DNA of 64,000 nt, from positions 17,822,837 to 17,886,836 of the forward strand of contig NC_087073.1 of NCBI RefSeq assembly GCF_026151205.1, given 5' to 3'. The stretch is from Bolinopsis microptera. Lineage: Eukaryota; Ctenophora; Tentaculata; Lobata; Bolinopsidae. The position numbers were made by a program, and so were the translations under genes. Shown in pieces: positions 1 to 11,222 of the stretch. The notes under the pieces were generated by a model. It saw only the letters and a program-made list of their open reading frames with translations, had not been told where the DNA came from and made no database searches. Positions within the stretch are counted from its first letter, which is position 1. The number at the start of each line of letters is the position of its first letter.

Positions 1-62
1 TATTTGGTAATATTATTTATTGGATGTTACGTAGAACAATACGCTTTACACTGGAACAAACC

Positions 63-181
63 GGGCTGTGTACAGTGAGCACAACCTTTAAACAGGAACA
101 AAGCTTTAACAAATGTTGATCAAGCAATCCTCCACGCCCACATGAAAGGTTGTGCACACTGTACACTGCAGTACACAGCCC
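63..181. repeat. Short fold-back element
   Basis: Inverted repeat: a left arm near 63-90 beginning GGGCTGTGTAC pairs with a right arm near 146-181 ending GTACACAGCCC, with a few mismatches and about 55 bases between. No open frame is present. It is most simply a small non-autonomous DNA element; terminal duplications were not resolved. Confidence 0.5.
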
Positions 182-446
182 ACTAGTTGTCCAGAACGTG
201 TTTAGTTACACTAGAGATGGTTTATACACACAATTTAGGTTAAATTGTTTATAAACAAAAGGTCTAATGTGTCACCTAATAGTGGTACCTATATCAACAC
301 CTTTCAGTGGAACACCACCTTGACTTTCCCTAAATACCCTCGCAATATTGCAAAGTGTGATGTACCAAGATATGCACTATGTACATTGAACATCACACTT
401 TCTGTGTAAATGTACCGCATGCATAGTTCATAAGATATAATCAGAA

Positions 447-1108
447 TAGTTTGTGTAGTTATATGCTAACAAGTGGTAGGGGGGGGGGGGGGCAAGTGGA
501 TATTTGTAGACATTTGTAGATTAATGTAGAATGGATAATCCACGAACAAAGTGGATGACATTCTACAAATTTATACATTTATCTCCAAAAATTCAGTAGA
601 ATTTCTGGGCACATATTTGAGATTACATTTTTTGTAGATAAATGTAGATATTTGTAGATTATTGTCAATGGATAATTCACGAAAATTCTACAAATTCTAC
701 AAATTTATACATTTATCTCCAAAAATTCAGTAGAATTTCTGGGCACATATTTGAGATATACATTTTTTGTAGATAAATGTAGATATTTGTAGATTATTGT
801 AATGGATAATTCACGAAAAAAGTGGATGACATTATCCAAATATCTACAAATATCCACTTGGCTCCCCCCCGTTGTAGTTATAGTTTGTAGTTATATGCTA
901 ACAAGTTGTAGTTATAGTTTGTAGTTATATGCTAACATGTTGTAGGTATAGTTTGTAGTTATATGCTAACAAGTTGTAGTTATAGTTTGTAGTTATATGC
1001 TAACAAGTTGTAGTTATAGTTTGTAGTTATATGCTAACAAGTTGTAGTTATAGTTTGTAGTTATATGCTAACAAGTTGTAGTTATAGTTTGTAGTTATAT
1101 GCTAACAT
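447..1108 (+). repeat. 34-bp minisatellite, interrupted by a MITE
   Basis: Seven head-to-tail copies of a 34-bp unit (core GTAGTTATATGCTAACAA) run from 871 to 1108 with only one- or two-base differences. A further partial copy lies at 447-479, separated from the array by an inserted element at 479-870. The array is non-coding. Confidence 0.85.
479..870. mobile_element. MITE with G-rich/C-rich inverted ends
   Basis: The element starts with a run of G followed by CAAGTGGATATTTGTAGA and ends with the reverse complement followed by a run of C. Internally about 185 bp is duplicated in tandem: the segment with CTCCAAAAATTCAGTAGAA occurs twice. It sits inside the 34-bp minisatellite, so it inserted after that array existed. 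No coding capacity. Confidence 0.7.
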
Positions 1109-1168
1109 GTAGATAAAGGTCAGCGGGCGTTTTGTATAAATACAAAACGCCCGCTAACCTGTATCTAC
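1109..1168. repeat. Perfect-stem hairpin
   Basis: A 15-bp perfect stem (AGCGGGCGTTTTGTA at 1122-1136 and its complement at 1141-1155) has a 4-base loop and an outer GTAGATA/TATCTAC pairing. It directly abuts the end of the 34-bp minisatellite. It could be a tiny fold-back element; no transcript evidence is visible. Confidence 0.6.
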
Positions 1169-1644
1169 CATGCTACCTTGATCTAGAAGTGGGGAACACA
1201 GCTACGTTTCTGGAATATTAACCGCTGTTTTTTATTATTATTTCGGTTGTCTGACGACCACGGTGTAGTCCTCCAATCTCATTAGAAATCTAATCCTAAA
1301 CCTCATTCCCGTCAGAGATCTATCGGTCGCGGGTACAAACAAAAACCGGGTATTTCGTGGGAGACCGGAGTATTATTAGATTAACTGTCCTGAGTAGTGC
1401 CGCAGAAATTAGTTCTAGAACAACAGGTTTATTCTGGAACTTATTAAGAAATGTGATTTCTTGGTTTTTTGGTCACCAATAAAACGTTCTAGAACGATAG
1501 CTATAGGTTCGTTCGAGAATTTTAGAACTTTATAAGTACAGTATATACCGGGCCAATCGGGGGAAACGAAAGGTGCACGGTATAGAAATTAGAAATATAT
1601 AATATGAAATTAACGAATATTACTGAACTTCTCATTATATTATA

Positions 1645-2060
1645 CATATAGAGGATCGCAGTAGGAATGTGCTCATCTTTGGTTTGAAGGAGACTGAAGA
1701 AGAGAAACTGTGCGATAAAGTTGACGTGATTTTTCAGCAGATTGATGAAAAACCACGTTTTTCAGCTATCTGGGTTGGGAGGAAATCAGCCGACAAGACG
1801 AGACCAGTCAAAGTTTCGCTAGGTAGTTCTAGTACCGTTCATCAGATATTAGTAAATGCCAAAAAATTGAGACTGTGTGAAGATCACAAAACTGTTTTCA
1901 TATCTCCAGATCGATCACCTGAAGATCGAGCTATCCATCAGCGGTTGGTCTTGGAAATGAAACAGATAGCCAAAGAAGACACAAAAAACACACTAATTAT
2001 ATCAGAAGTGGTAATATTTGTAGTGAGGACAAGATGTTAGAGAGTGATACATAATAATGA
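1645..2060 (+). mobile_element. LINE ORF1 fragment (RRM/C-terminal region)
   Basis: The reading frame from about 1645 through 2040 gives a protein like the ORF1 C-terminal region of animal LINEs. Recognisable stretches are NVLIFGLKE, KPRFSAIWVG, RPVKVSL, and VFISPDRSPEDRA followed by EMKQIAKE. The family ending IRSGNICSEDK is present but in another frame near 2000-2040, so a frameshift breaks the 3' part. In intact elements ORF1 binds the element RNA; no intact ORF2 follows here. It is a 5'-truncated dead copy. Confidence 0.6.
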
Positions 2061-4312
2061 GTGATATACGTCCATAAGTTTTTACCGTGTGATAAATTTT
2101 TTTCAAAATGTCAAATAAGTACTTTTGATTTTTATATTTTTTACTAGTATATTCATATATTGAGTATCTAGTTTTGGATTATATCGCGAGGCCAGCCGCT
2201 TTGACATCGGCAATCTTTATTTTTTATTTGGATTGTTGATATAAGCGGGATAAAAATGCTTTATTTCATTTTATTTCATTTCGTATACAAATATTATATT
2301 GTTTTTTAATAATATAATTACGATTGTAATATAAAACTTCTATTAATTTGTCATCCTTGTAATATAATCCATGACCCCAATCCCAGGTTTCTGCAGTCTC
2401 TTCAATAGCCTGTCAAGTGTCTCATTAGGGCCTTAAATGCACATTGCACGTGTTAAGATGGCATTTGAAATATGTACTCAAATCACCAGCAAATGAGAAA
2501 TATGAGCTATGATAAATCAAATTTCTTGCACAAAACGAACTAATTAACTTTAAGTTTGGGGGAAAAGAAGAGGCTATTACATCGATATACCCAGTGTAAT
2601 AGAGAGACACAGTATATCTATAATCTAACTGTATGCGAAAAATACGCATTTTTAAGTCGTATTTATCACGTACAAAACGTAAGATGGGACACGATCATCA
2701 TTTAATAGTCACGTATATTATACGGTAACACAATTTGATTTCATACAGTTAATGAGGCAGCTATGGGCTATAAGCCCTGGAATCGGTGAGCAAATTCTTT
2801 GTCGTGCTGTAGTAACGGCTAATTAAATAAGCTTGTTTATTATAGAATCAGGACTCACCTCAATACGAGAGGTCTGTAGACATTTCTGAAAATAATATCA
2901 GTTATCATTATAACAGTTATATGAGTTACATCACATCATATTCTAATGATCAAATTCCGGATATTATCCAATTCATGGAGCTAGAGCTAATTCATGAACT
3001 GTAATGAACATGTAATTGAATTGTAACATTCTGTTGAGGATGAGATCATTGATTGCCACGTAGTATTAGTGTCAAGTGTACATGACCGAGAACGGGTTTC
3101 CGTTTTCAAGGTACTAGCAGGAAGTTGTGCCAAGAGACCAAAAAAATTATTTATTTTGTGATTTTTACGTGCCACTTAGTATAGTGGTCCAAGTTTTGGG
3201 TCCTAAAGTTTTTATTCCTAGGCCAATTTTTTGTTAGAGCATATTTTATTTCCATCACTTATACATTTAAAGTTTAGTCATTATCATCAAAAAGTGATGT
3301 TCAAGATGGAAATTCTCGCAGAGATGAAAAATTCCCAGTTTCTGAGCCGAAAGGATATCCTATTTCTATCCTCAGGGGAATATTGGAAAATACGCCGCCG
3401 GTTTTGTAAATAAGTCACCAGGTATTTTATTTGTGCCACAGTTAAGTTAGTTCTCTTAAAATGCACAGAAAAGACTTTTGATCTAAGATAATCACGTTTC
3501 ACAATAATTATTGAAATGAGTATTGTAAGATGTGATAATTACCTCAATAAAGTAAGGGTTCTCATAGTAGAAGCTTATCTGTTATCAGTAATGTCTTGCA
3601 CCTGAAAAGATATGGTTCAGTAACAACAAACATAAACGTACGCCTACTTTACATCGACCAATAATTCAAGTAACGTCAACAAGCATGTCATTTTAGCATG
3701 AGTAAATGTCACACAAGAACAGCATAATAGCGATAATTTAAAAACAGAAAACAAATACTCACTCAGCTAAGATGGACAATCCTTGGCTATGAAAAATGTT
3801 ACGTTAGAATAATTACTCGGTTGAACTTAGCTAATTCAAAGTCTGCTAACTTTTTTAATCGAAAATGTTCTCTAATTTTATAGAACAGCAAAACAAAACA
3901 TTTTTCTACAGAATTCTGGAGTCTCAGATGAACCCAGCTGCGATGATACAACACGAACTCGGGAAACCCTCGCGTAAATAAAATACTGAAAACAAAGTGA
4001 CTTTGACATAAGAGATAAACACAAACATTTCCAAACATCTCTCTGGTAGACTCTAGTGTCGTTTTTAAATTCCAAATTGAATTAACTTAATAGAATAATC
4101 CACAGTCAAAATTTAATTCAAGATCATTCGAACCTTGGTATTGTTAATAAATTTAATAAATTTACATGAATATTCAATACTATTCATAACTATAGTTTAC
4201 AGTTTACTGCAGAATAATAATAATATAATAATTCTATATAGTTACAAAATTGAAACAATTATAACCCCTTATTGTGGGCAGAGTATGTGTCTTTGTTGAG
4301 GGGGCCGGGGGG
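2061..4312. other. No recognisable gene
   Basis: AT-rich sequence with only short, unconvincing open frames on either strand. No domain, splice-flanked exon, RNA gene or strong repeat was recognised. Confidence 0.5.
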
Positions 4313-4804
4313 GTCTTCATGATCAAAATTCTCTCGAAATTGACTTTATAGTTGTTTCTGGTAGAAGGGAATGATATCTACCAGCTGCTTTTGGTCCCAT
4401 GGAAAAATATCGTTCCTAGCCGAAATTATCGCCAGTCTAAGGTCAGCGCTTGTGCGTAATTGTATTGCGCGAGCGATTTTCAATCGCAAATCCTGAAAAT
4501 TGAGTCTAAAAATCTATCTTCTCCTACATTTTTTGAGCAATCAATATCCTGAATCAATATCCTGAAAGTTTCAGGGTGATTGCTCAAAAAATGTAGGAGA
4601 AGATAGATTTTTAGACTCGATTTTCAGAATTTGCAATTGAAAATTGCTCGCGCAATACAATTACACATAAGAGCTGACCTTAGACCGGCAATAATTTCGG
4701 CTAGGAACGATATTTTTCCATGGGACCAAAAGCAGCTGGTAGATATTATTCCCTTCTACCAGAAACAACTATAAAGTCAATTTCGAGAGAATTTTGATGA
4801 AGAC
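4313..4804. mobile_element. Long fold-back transposable element
   Basis: Two arms of about 230 bp (4313-4542 and about 4576-4804) are reverse complements of each other with scattered mismatches, separated by a loop of about 33 bases. Outer ends read GTCTTCAT(G)ATCAAAATTCTC and its complement. The interior is non-coding. The architecture fits a fold-back (FB-like) element or long-TIR MITE. Confidence 0.8.
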
Positions 4805-4975
4805 TCAAACGAGCATACTGTACGGAAATAGCTTTAATTCTACGTCATATTAAAAACTTTACATCATTTTTGAGATACAAAAATAAATTTTATCAAATTT
4901 AAAGAATATCAACAGTCAGAACTGATTGGCAGAACAAAGTGTGTTAAAAGAATTTATTTATAACTCTTTTGCTGC

Positions 4976-5069
4976 TTAGGCGCGGCACAGCGCTTGACCC
5001 ACATGCTATACAGCGTGTAGCAACACAGCGCCGAAAATGAAAAAGCTATAAGCGGTGCGCCGCGCCTAA
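4976..5069. repeat. GC-rich imperfect inverted repeat
   Basis: TAGGCGCGGCACAGCGCTT near the left end is matched imperfectly by AGCGGTGCGCCGCGCCTA at the right. It stands out from AT-rich flanks. Similar GC-rich motifs (GCGCGGCACAGTAGCGCAT) recur in the dispersed repeat near 11.1 and 35.1 kb. Confidence 0.45.
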
Positions 5070-5821
5070 ACCATAAACTCTCAATATTATTAAGATAAAC
5101 AACTTTGCGAGATAATTTAGCATGCTGACTTTGTAGGATATCATAATTATACCCGTGCCAGTTCCAAATGTGAGTAAGCGCTTAAACCAAAAGCAGTTGG
5201 CAAAAGGAGCCAGTTGCCTGTAAGAGCTTTACTAGCACCCGATTTACCACTTTTGGAGCACAAACTCAAACCTAAAACCGGCCGAGCACAAAGATATGTT
5301 ATTGCCACGATTGGGTGGATTGATTCCCAGAATATTTATCAGCACGCAGCACTAATAATATGAAGTTCATTATCGAATTTTAGATAGGCCATGGATTGTT
5401 TAACACATATAAGTTGGTCATTAGAGAATAATTAATGTTTGGTAATCGATATTAATTAAATATTTAAAATAGTATTTGTGTTTTTTATTGTTAACTATTA
5501 AGTTACGTTCAATTGAAATATTTGCTTAAAACACTATTACATGTTTTTTTTTTTAACCAAAATATTCACAAAACAAAACGACAGGGACACAGAAAGGAGA
5601 AAGACAACACATCACACGGACGGAAACTGCTGCTGAGTTGACGAGTATCTGATTGTATCAATTATGGGTCTCTTGTAATTCATTAAAATAAGTGTGATCA
5701 TACTTCTAGAGTATATTGGGCTAACACAGCTGCTGCAAGGTTAACATTGGAGTCCAAAGACCGGAGTGTGATACAACAAGAGAGAGGAACCATCTTTAGC
5801 AAGTATTTGGAACTGACAGCC

Positions 5822-6125
5822 CAGTTCCACGGCTCAGTTTTGCGACCAGATTTAACACAAAACTCTGCGCAATGAGTTTTGAAAAGTTTTGTTTACAATG
5901 TACGTTTCTACGGTTGGTATTTGCACGCAGATTTGCACGCGCACGTGGGCGCATTATAATGAAATGTCCCACGCGAGCGCCCAGGTTAAAACTGCTTTCA
6001 CGGAGTTTTGGGTCATATCAAAAATGTTTCTCTGTGCGGAGAAATATTTTTGAATTTCATTTCCGGTCGCAAAAATGTGAGAAAAATGTGAGCAAATCTG
6101 GTTGCAAAACTGAGCCGTGGAACTG
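5822..6125. mobile_element. MITE with ~37-bp terminal inverted repeats
   Basis: The ends CAGTTCCACGGCTCAGTTTT and its reverse complement frame 304 bp. The match extends over about 31 to 37 bases with one or two mismatches. An open frame across it has no recognisable domain and is interpreted as chance. No transposase is encoded, so it is non-autonomous. Confidence 0.7.
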
Positions 6126-6728
6126 TAGGTTAAGACTATTACAAATACCGTACTTTAAGTTTGCGAAGACATGTGGACTAGGTGGGTCAAGAGTACTCTA
6201 CTTGAAAGTGGGTGTTGAGAATCCTCAACTTAACTAAATATAATGACGTCCAGAAGATGAGGCAATAGAGTGAGTAGAATAGGCTGAAGGGGAAGGAATG
6301 TCACAAGGAGATGGGCAGGGAGAGCACTATAATATCACCCTGATTTGGCTGCCGAATTCTGAAAAATGCCCGGCAAATTTCAGAATTTGGCCGCCAAATG
6401 TTTTAAAAGGCCTAACTCAAAATTCTGGGTCACGAAAAACTCTCCGAACCTCCACGTGGTGTGGCCTGGTTGGCACTAACAGGTGGTGTGCTCTCTTGTT
6501 GAGTACTAAGGTTGGGACTTGCCAACTCAAAGCTCCCAGAGGAACCAGGAAGTCAACACTAACAGCTACCAAGCACCAGGAAATTTCTCTTTCAGATATC
6601 AGGTTACAAGATAGTACACACACAATTGACGATACGTTAGACACAGATACCTAGCTCTAAGAGCTATTAAATCACCAGGAAATTCTCTTTCAGCTTTCAG
6701 GTCCCATCGAAGTCACCCACCACAGAGC

Positions 6729-6970
6729 TAGGGATTCCAATTCGCTCATCCTGACTACAAGGACACACTGATAATGAGTAGTCTTGGCACTTCTCCCTCC
6801 AGTAACCACTTTTCAGGTCTTTTCAGTTAAGACAGCTAATGCGTAAGGGTTGACACACGCTAGACACAGGCTCGTGATAAGACAGAATTAGGGATTTCAA
6901 CTCTGACTACGAGGACACACTGATAACGAGAATTCCTGGCACTTCTTCCTCCGGTAACCACTTTTCAGGG
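6729..6970 (+). repeat. Imperfect direct duplication (~155 bp spacing)
   Basis: Two diverged copies share ACACACTGATAA, a CTTGGCACTTCT-like string and AACCACTTTTCAGG in the same order, at about 6731-6815 and 6891-6970. They lie upstream of the LINE RNase H remnant and may belong to it, but no protein homology was recognised here. Confidence 0.4.
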
Positions 6971-7353
6971 GACCGGGTTAGCTTTGCCACACTCTTTATT
7001 GAAGTGTGACTGGACGCTCTACAATCATCTAGTAGCAGCAGAGTTTAACTGACACCCTTACTGGTTCTATTCAGTTCTACAGCGGAAGATCTCAACGCTC
7101 GAAACAGTTCATCTCGGACATCCTGCAGAGATGCTTTATCACAGCCTGCCCCATTACACGGGGAACCCTTAGATCTACAGTACCCTGGTGGACAGCATAG
7201 CTCACTAAAGCATAGTGGACCTCTTTAGTTCTGAGACGCAAAGCTAACCGGACCAGGAATAAACATCAATGCAATGCTTAGGGGATGCAAATAGGACATA
7301 CAACGTTTAACGATTTACTCGAACTTTTGATTCTTTTTTAAGCTCGACGTTAC

Positions 7354-8049
7354 ATGGTATCAATTCAGGACAGATATTTCTTCTTCAGGTTATTGAGGAA
7401 ATCGTACCCGCTATTTGCGTTATACATGGCAAGTATCTGGACTAATGATAACTTAGGATCTCAATCAATCATAAAATTCCTCTCAGATTCCCAGGCTGCA
7501 TTTAAAGCCCTTAACAGCACCAATTTTAACTCCAGGTTCGTTCTGAACATCTCAGACCAACTCAACTCGCTAGGTTTTTTCATCGAGTAGAATTTTGTTC
7601 CAGGACATGAAGGAGTATACGGAAAAGACCTAGTGAACGAATTCGCAAGGGACGTTCAATCCAACAGCATCCCCATAGGACCAGAACCCTTCCTCACAAA
7701 TACACCACACTCAGTGACAAAGGATCATTCCACTTGAGATGTTCCTCGGACACAAATATAAATACAAGAACTTTTATTTTTCTGGAACTCACATCAGATG
7801 GCTAACATGGTCGTTTTCAGGATAGGTCACAGCCCACTAGTTTATTTTCAGAACGTGGCAAACAACGTCAACTTCGAGACACAAGATTGTGAACACTTTT
7901 CAGGAGAAGCAGAAACATCCCAGCACCTCCTCTGCAAGTGCATCCAGATTATGACGTTCAGAATGAGGATAATTGGTAAACTCTACCTTAACAACAGTGA
8001 ACTACAATCATATCTTCAAATTTGTGGAACAGTCGACAAGACTGGATAG
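7354..8049 (+). mobile_element. LINE remnant: RNase H domain and terminal Cys-rich motif
   Basis: Frames at 7354-7590 and onward carry the RNase H signature of I/jockey-type LINEs: FLSDSQAAFKAL, then FVPGHEGVYGKDLVNEFAR and IGPEPF. A later segment at 7798-8049 has CEHFSGEAETSQHLLCKC, the cysteine-rich motif that follows RNase H in such elements. A TAG interrupts the RNase H region at about 7588 and other stops lie near 7736. This is a decayed 3' portion; I could not identify its reverse transcriptase upstream. Confidence 0.65.
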
Positions 8050-9060
8050 GGAAAACCCTTTTGGGTAACCTCCTAGGATTCTTCACCAGGAACTTTCGCT
8101 AAATTCCATACTAGGAACTCAACCTAGGCCCATCTCCGCATAGAGACATATCTCCCAGGCTTTGACCTTGCTCGGAAGTCCCTTGTCTGCCCGCAGAAGT
8201 ACTACAACGGAAGTGGGTTTGCTCTGAGACAGCTAGTGACAGCTTCAAGACTCCAGGGGTCTGTTGCATTGATATTTATTATTTTATGATTTCGTATATA
8301 CTTTGGGAGTCCTGGCGTGCAGCTAGCAGGAGTTGCATTCTGTGGGCACGGCGAGAAGGCTTCCCTCTTATAGTAGGAGGCCTGAAACCGTTGACCAGAA
8401 CAGAGAGAGAGAGAGAGAGAACTCAAAATTCTGTCCCAAAACTTAAGGTCGGGATGCGATTCTACGTTGATTCTAAAAATTTCATGTAAAAATATTGAAA
8501 CCCTATTGAGTTCTATTGTTTTGAGCGAAGTCAGTTTTGCAAATATCGCGAACTGAGATATGGGCAATTTTGTTCATTTTTTGTGATTATTTGAACACAG
8601 AATCCACAGTTAGGTAGAGATTGAGCTGATATTCATAGAGAATGTGTAGTATAGGCTTACCTTTCATATAAAGTTGGTTTCATTCAAAAATATTGATATT
8701 TGACCAATTTCTGGGCCAAAATCGATCAAAATTGGTGCGTTTGCCCAAATATGGTCATATGGTTTTTGGCTCATAACTCAGCCATTTTTTGTCCAATTTT
8801 GATGAAAATTCATATACGAGTTCAGGGGACCACTAGCTACAAGTAAAGCAACTAAAATCTGGGTTTTGAGCATGTTCAGGGTGTTTGGTTAAATTGGGCC
8901 TAATTTGGACAAAATATGGGCGTGGCTGCCCCGCGGGCACCGTTTGGCGGTTGGGGTCCGGGACCCCCTCAAAAGTTTGGTCAATTTGTTGGTCAACTGC
9001 TATCTCGAAAACAAGTTTCACAAAAAAATCAGGGTGAACCCCCCCCCCCCCCCCCCCCCT
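8050..9060. other. No gene; ends in a 21-base C tract
   Basis: The first part may be the 3' untranslated region of the LINE remnant. From about 8580 the sequence is low-complexity in style, with repeated AAATTGG/CCAATTT words in both orientations, ending at a homopolymer C run (9039-9059). Open frames rich in Pro or Gly across this run are artefacts of the homopolymer. Confidence 0.4.
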
Positions 9061-9962
9061 CGTTTTATGCATGCAACTGTCATCTTCCCTCAAGCTTTTT
9101 CCTAATAAAAATAATTTAAAGTTAAGTAAAAAGTTTTTAAAAATGAGACTTTAGCTATAACTTTATAGAAACTAAAACAACTGAAATAGCGTACAACCAA
9201 ACCAATGCCCACTACTGATATAAGGTACAAAATGTAGGGCATAAACATAACAGAGTGAAACGGGCCAAATAAGAATGACAATACAACTCTTCACCCCAGC
9301 ATCTAGCATGATGTAATACAACACCAGTGTAACGTTACACCGGACTTGTCAAAACGAAAGTACCAGCAGTAATATAATCGTCAAGCAAGTAGTCCAGTGT
9401 ATCAATCATAGTAAATTTATCTTTAAAGCCATGCTTCTGCGACATATGTCGGTATTTACTACTTAATAATTTCTTTTTAAATCCTAAATTAACGAAAGAG
9501 TTAAGCATTATCTCAACCCGTATTTTAAAACCATTAAAATTATTTCAAATCCTAAAAAATCTAACGAGTTGAGAACCAAATACTCCAATGAGTACATCTC
9601 TAGACATGTTACTACAATTAGGAGAATACTGAACGATTTTGAACGGAACATCGTCCCGTTTATCATAAACTCTAAATATAAAGTGCCCCTCTTCTATAAA
9701 TATATCCAAATCTAAAACATGAGCCTTGGTATCAACCTCATTTCCTTATTTAATTTCAAACTATATATAAACACACCATCTCATCCACATAAAACACACC
9801 ATTCCGATCAACCTATTTTTATTGACGCGGAATGCGCGGCGTGTGTGTGCAAAGATTTGTTGTTGAATTATATTATATGTGCAATGAATAATTGAATTAT
9901 ATGTGCAATGTGCATATATAATAACATAACATTTGTGTTATATTACAAGGCGTACCTATCCC

Positions 9963-10087
9963 TTGTCATACGTTGTATGACCCGCCGCGCACGAAGTGCG
10001 CGGCTCCCCCTGTAGCGTCGAAGACGCTACAGGGGGAGCATAGTGAAACGACCGTGAAACGACCGTGGGGGTCGCAACGTGATACAA
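9963..10087 (+). repeat. Hairpin-rich dispersed repeat, copy A1
   Basis: The unit runs TTGTCATACGTTG ... CAACGTGATACAA and contains two perfect hairpins: a GC-rich one (GCCGCGCACGAAGTGCGCGGC minus one outer base) and one around TGTAGCGTCGAAGACGCTACA. Copies also occur at 10599-10713 (reverse), 10755-10861, 35239-35345 (reverse) and 36590-36684 (reverse, diverged). Confidence 0.75.
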
Positions 10088-10598
10088 CTGATACCCTCAT
10101 CAGGGCCTCTTCACAAGAATTGTGTAACAATTTATTGGACCTGCATGGGTGCGCAGTGCATTCAGGGCCAGCTAGAGATCAAGTTATTACAAATTATTAA
10201 ATTTTACATATCCTTACCTGGGGACCTCTTGTAGGTTTACAACCGGAACCTACCAGGACGCGCGCCGAGTTGGACTCGTCGACGGTCCTGGTAGCTTCCA
10301 ATATTGAATATTGAATATATGGAACAGATATTTTACGAGTATCACCCGTTTAGGGACCTCAGGCTAGTCCGGCGTGCCACGGGCGCTACTTTGTAGCACA
10401 TGCTTCGGCCCCACATTTTGAGATAAAAGCGGGACGTGCTAGCCTTCGAAAAAAATTAAACGAGTAACATCCGTCAACAGTGCATCACGCTAAAAGAAAT
10501 ATTTATAAAATATGCGTTTGAAAATATTAGACCGCGCGTTCAAATATTAAACCGCGCGTCTTAGTACATTTAAATCCTATAATCCATATAGGGATAGG

Positions 10599-10713
10599 TT
10601 GTATCACGTTGCGACCCCCACGGTCGTTTCACTATGTTTCACCCTGTAGCGTCTTCGACGCTACAGGGGGAGCCGCGCACTTCGTGCGCGGCGGGTCATA
10701 CAACGTATGACAA
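10599..10713 (-). repeat. Hairpin-rich dispersed repeat, copy A2 (inverted)
   Basis: Reverse-complement copy of A1 lacking a short internal duplication. A1 and A2 face each other and frame 9963-10713, so together they could be about 115-bp terminal inverted repeats of one 751-bp element. Confidence 0.7.
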
Positions 10714-10754
10714 CAAAATACATCGAATTATAAATTAATTTCATACCTGATACC

Positions 10755-10861
10755 TTGTCATACGTTGTATGACCCGCCGCGCACGAAGTGCGCGGCTCCC
10801 CCTGTAGCGTCGAAGACGCTACACATAGTGAAACGACCGTGGGGGTCGCAACGTGATACAA
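10755..10861 (+). repeat. Hairpin-rich dispersed repeat, copy A3
   Basis: Same orientation as A1 and nearly identical, but the 3' arm of the second hairpin is deleted: after GACGCTACA it passes directly to CATAGTGAAACGACCGTGG. Confidence 0.7.
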
Positions 10862-11029
10862 GTATTTTGGACGTGACGCTGATTCCAAATTACATTTACC
10901 CCTAGCTGCGCATAACGTACAAAGTGCAAAGTTTTAAAAATGCTTCCCTGGCACCTGGAGAGTTTAAAAAACAATTTTTGAGAGAAAAGACAATTTTATT
11001 ATTTATCACCAATTCTATACTCAGGCAGA

Positions 11030-11099
11030 CAGTGGGATTCAAACCCGCAACCTCACGATTGCAAAGCTGGCGTTTTAACCAACTGCGCTACCTGGCCGT
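11030..11099 (-). repeat. tRNA-like sequence, probable SINE head or tRNA pseudogene
   Basis: Read on the minus strand it has an A-box (TAGCGCAGTTGG, 11079-11090) and a B-box (GGTTTGAATCC, 11035-11045) at tRNA-like spacing. The acceptor and anticodon stems do not pair well, so I do not call a functional tRNA gene. It more likely represents a tRNA-derived SINE promoter or pseudogene. Confidence 0.5.
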
Positions 11100-11222
11100 T
11101 AAAATTTGTTTTATTTTTCTGTGAAAAGCACAATAGAGCTTGTAGAGCGATGCAATACTTTAGATCGGCGAGATGCGCTACTGTGCCGCGCCGAGCTGAG
11201 ATGAATTGACATCGTCAATTAA

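Larger units (their letters stand above)
9963..11222 (+). mobile_element. Composite dispersed element (A-B-A'-A-C order)
   Basis: Blocks A (9963-10087), B (about 10219-10351, containing ACGCGCGCCGAGTTGGACTC), A inverted, A, and C (about 11138-11222, containing GCTACTGTGCCGCGCCGAGC) recur in reverse order and orientation at 35103-36684. The shared order argues for one long transposable element family rather than scattered short repeats. No protein is recognised in it, and class is unknown. Confidence 0.55.

Noticed and set aside
5872..6237. 121-codon open frame
   Set aside because: Mostly inside a MITE and containing its inverted end; no recognisable domain.
8833..9119. Overlapping frames with poly-Gly or poly-Pro on both strands
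   Set aside because: Created by a 21-base C homopolymer; no conserved domain and neither strand has splice or start context.
11030..11099. A functional tRNA gene
   Set aside because: A- and B-boxes are present but acceptor and anticodon stems do not pair.
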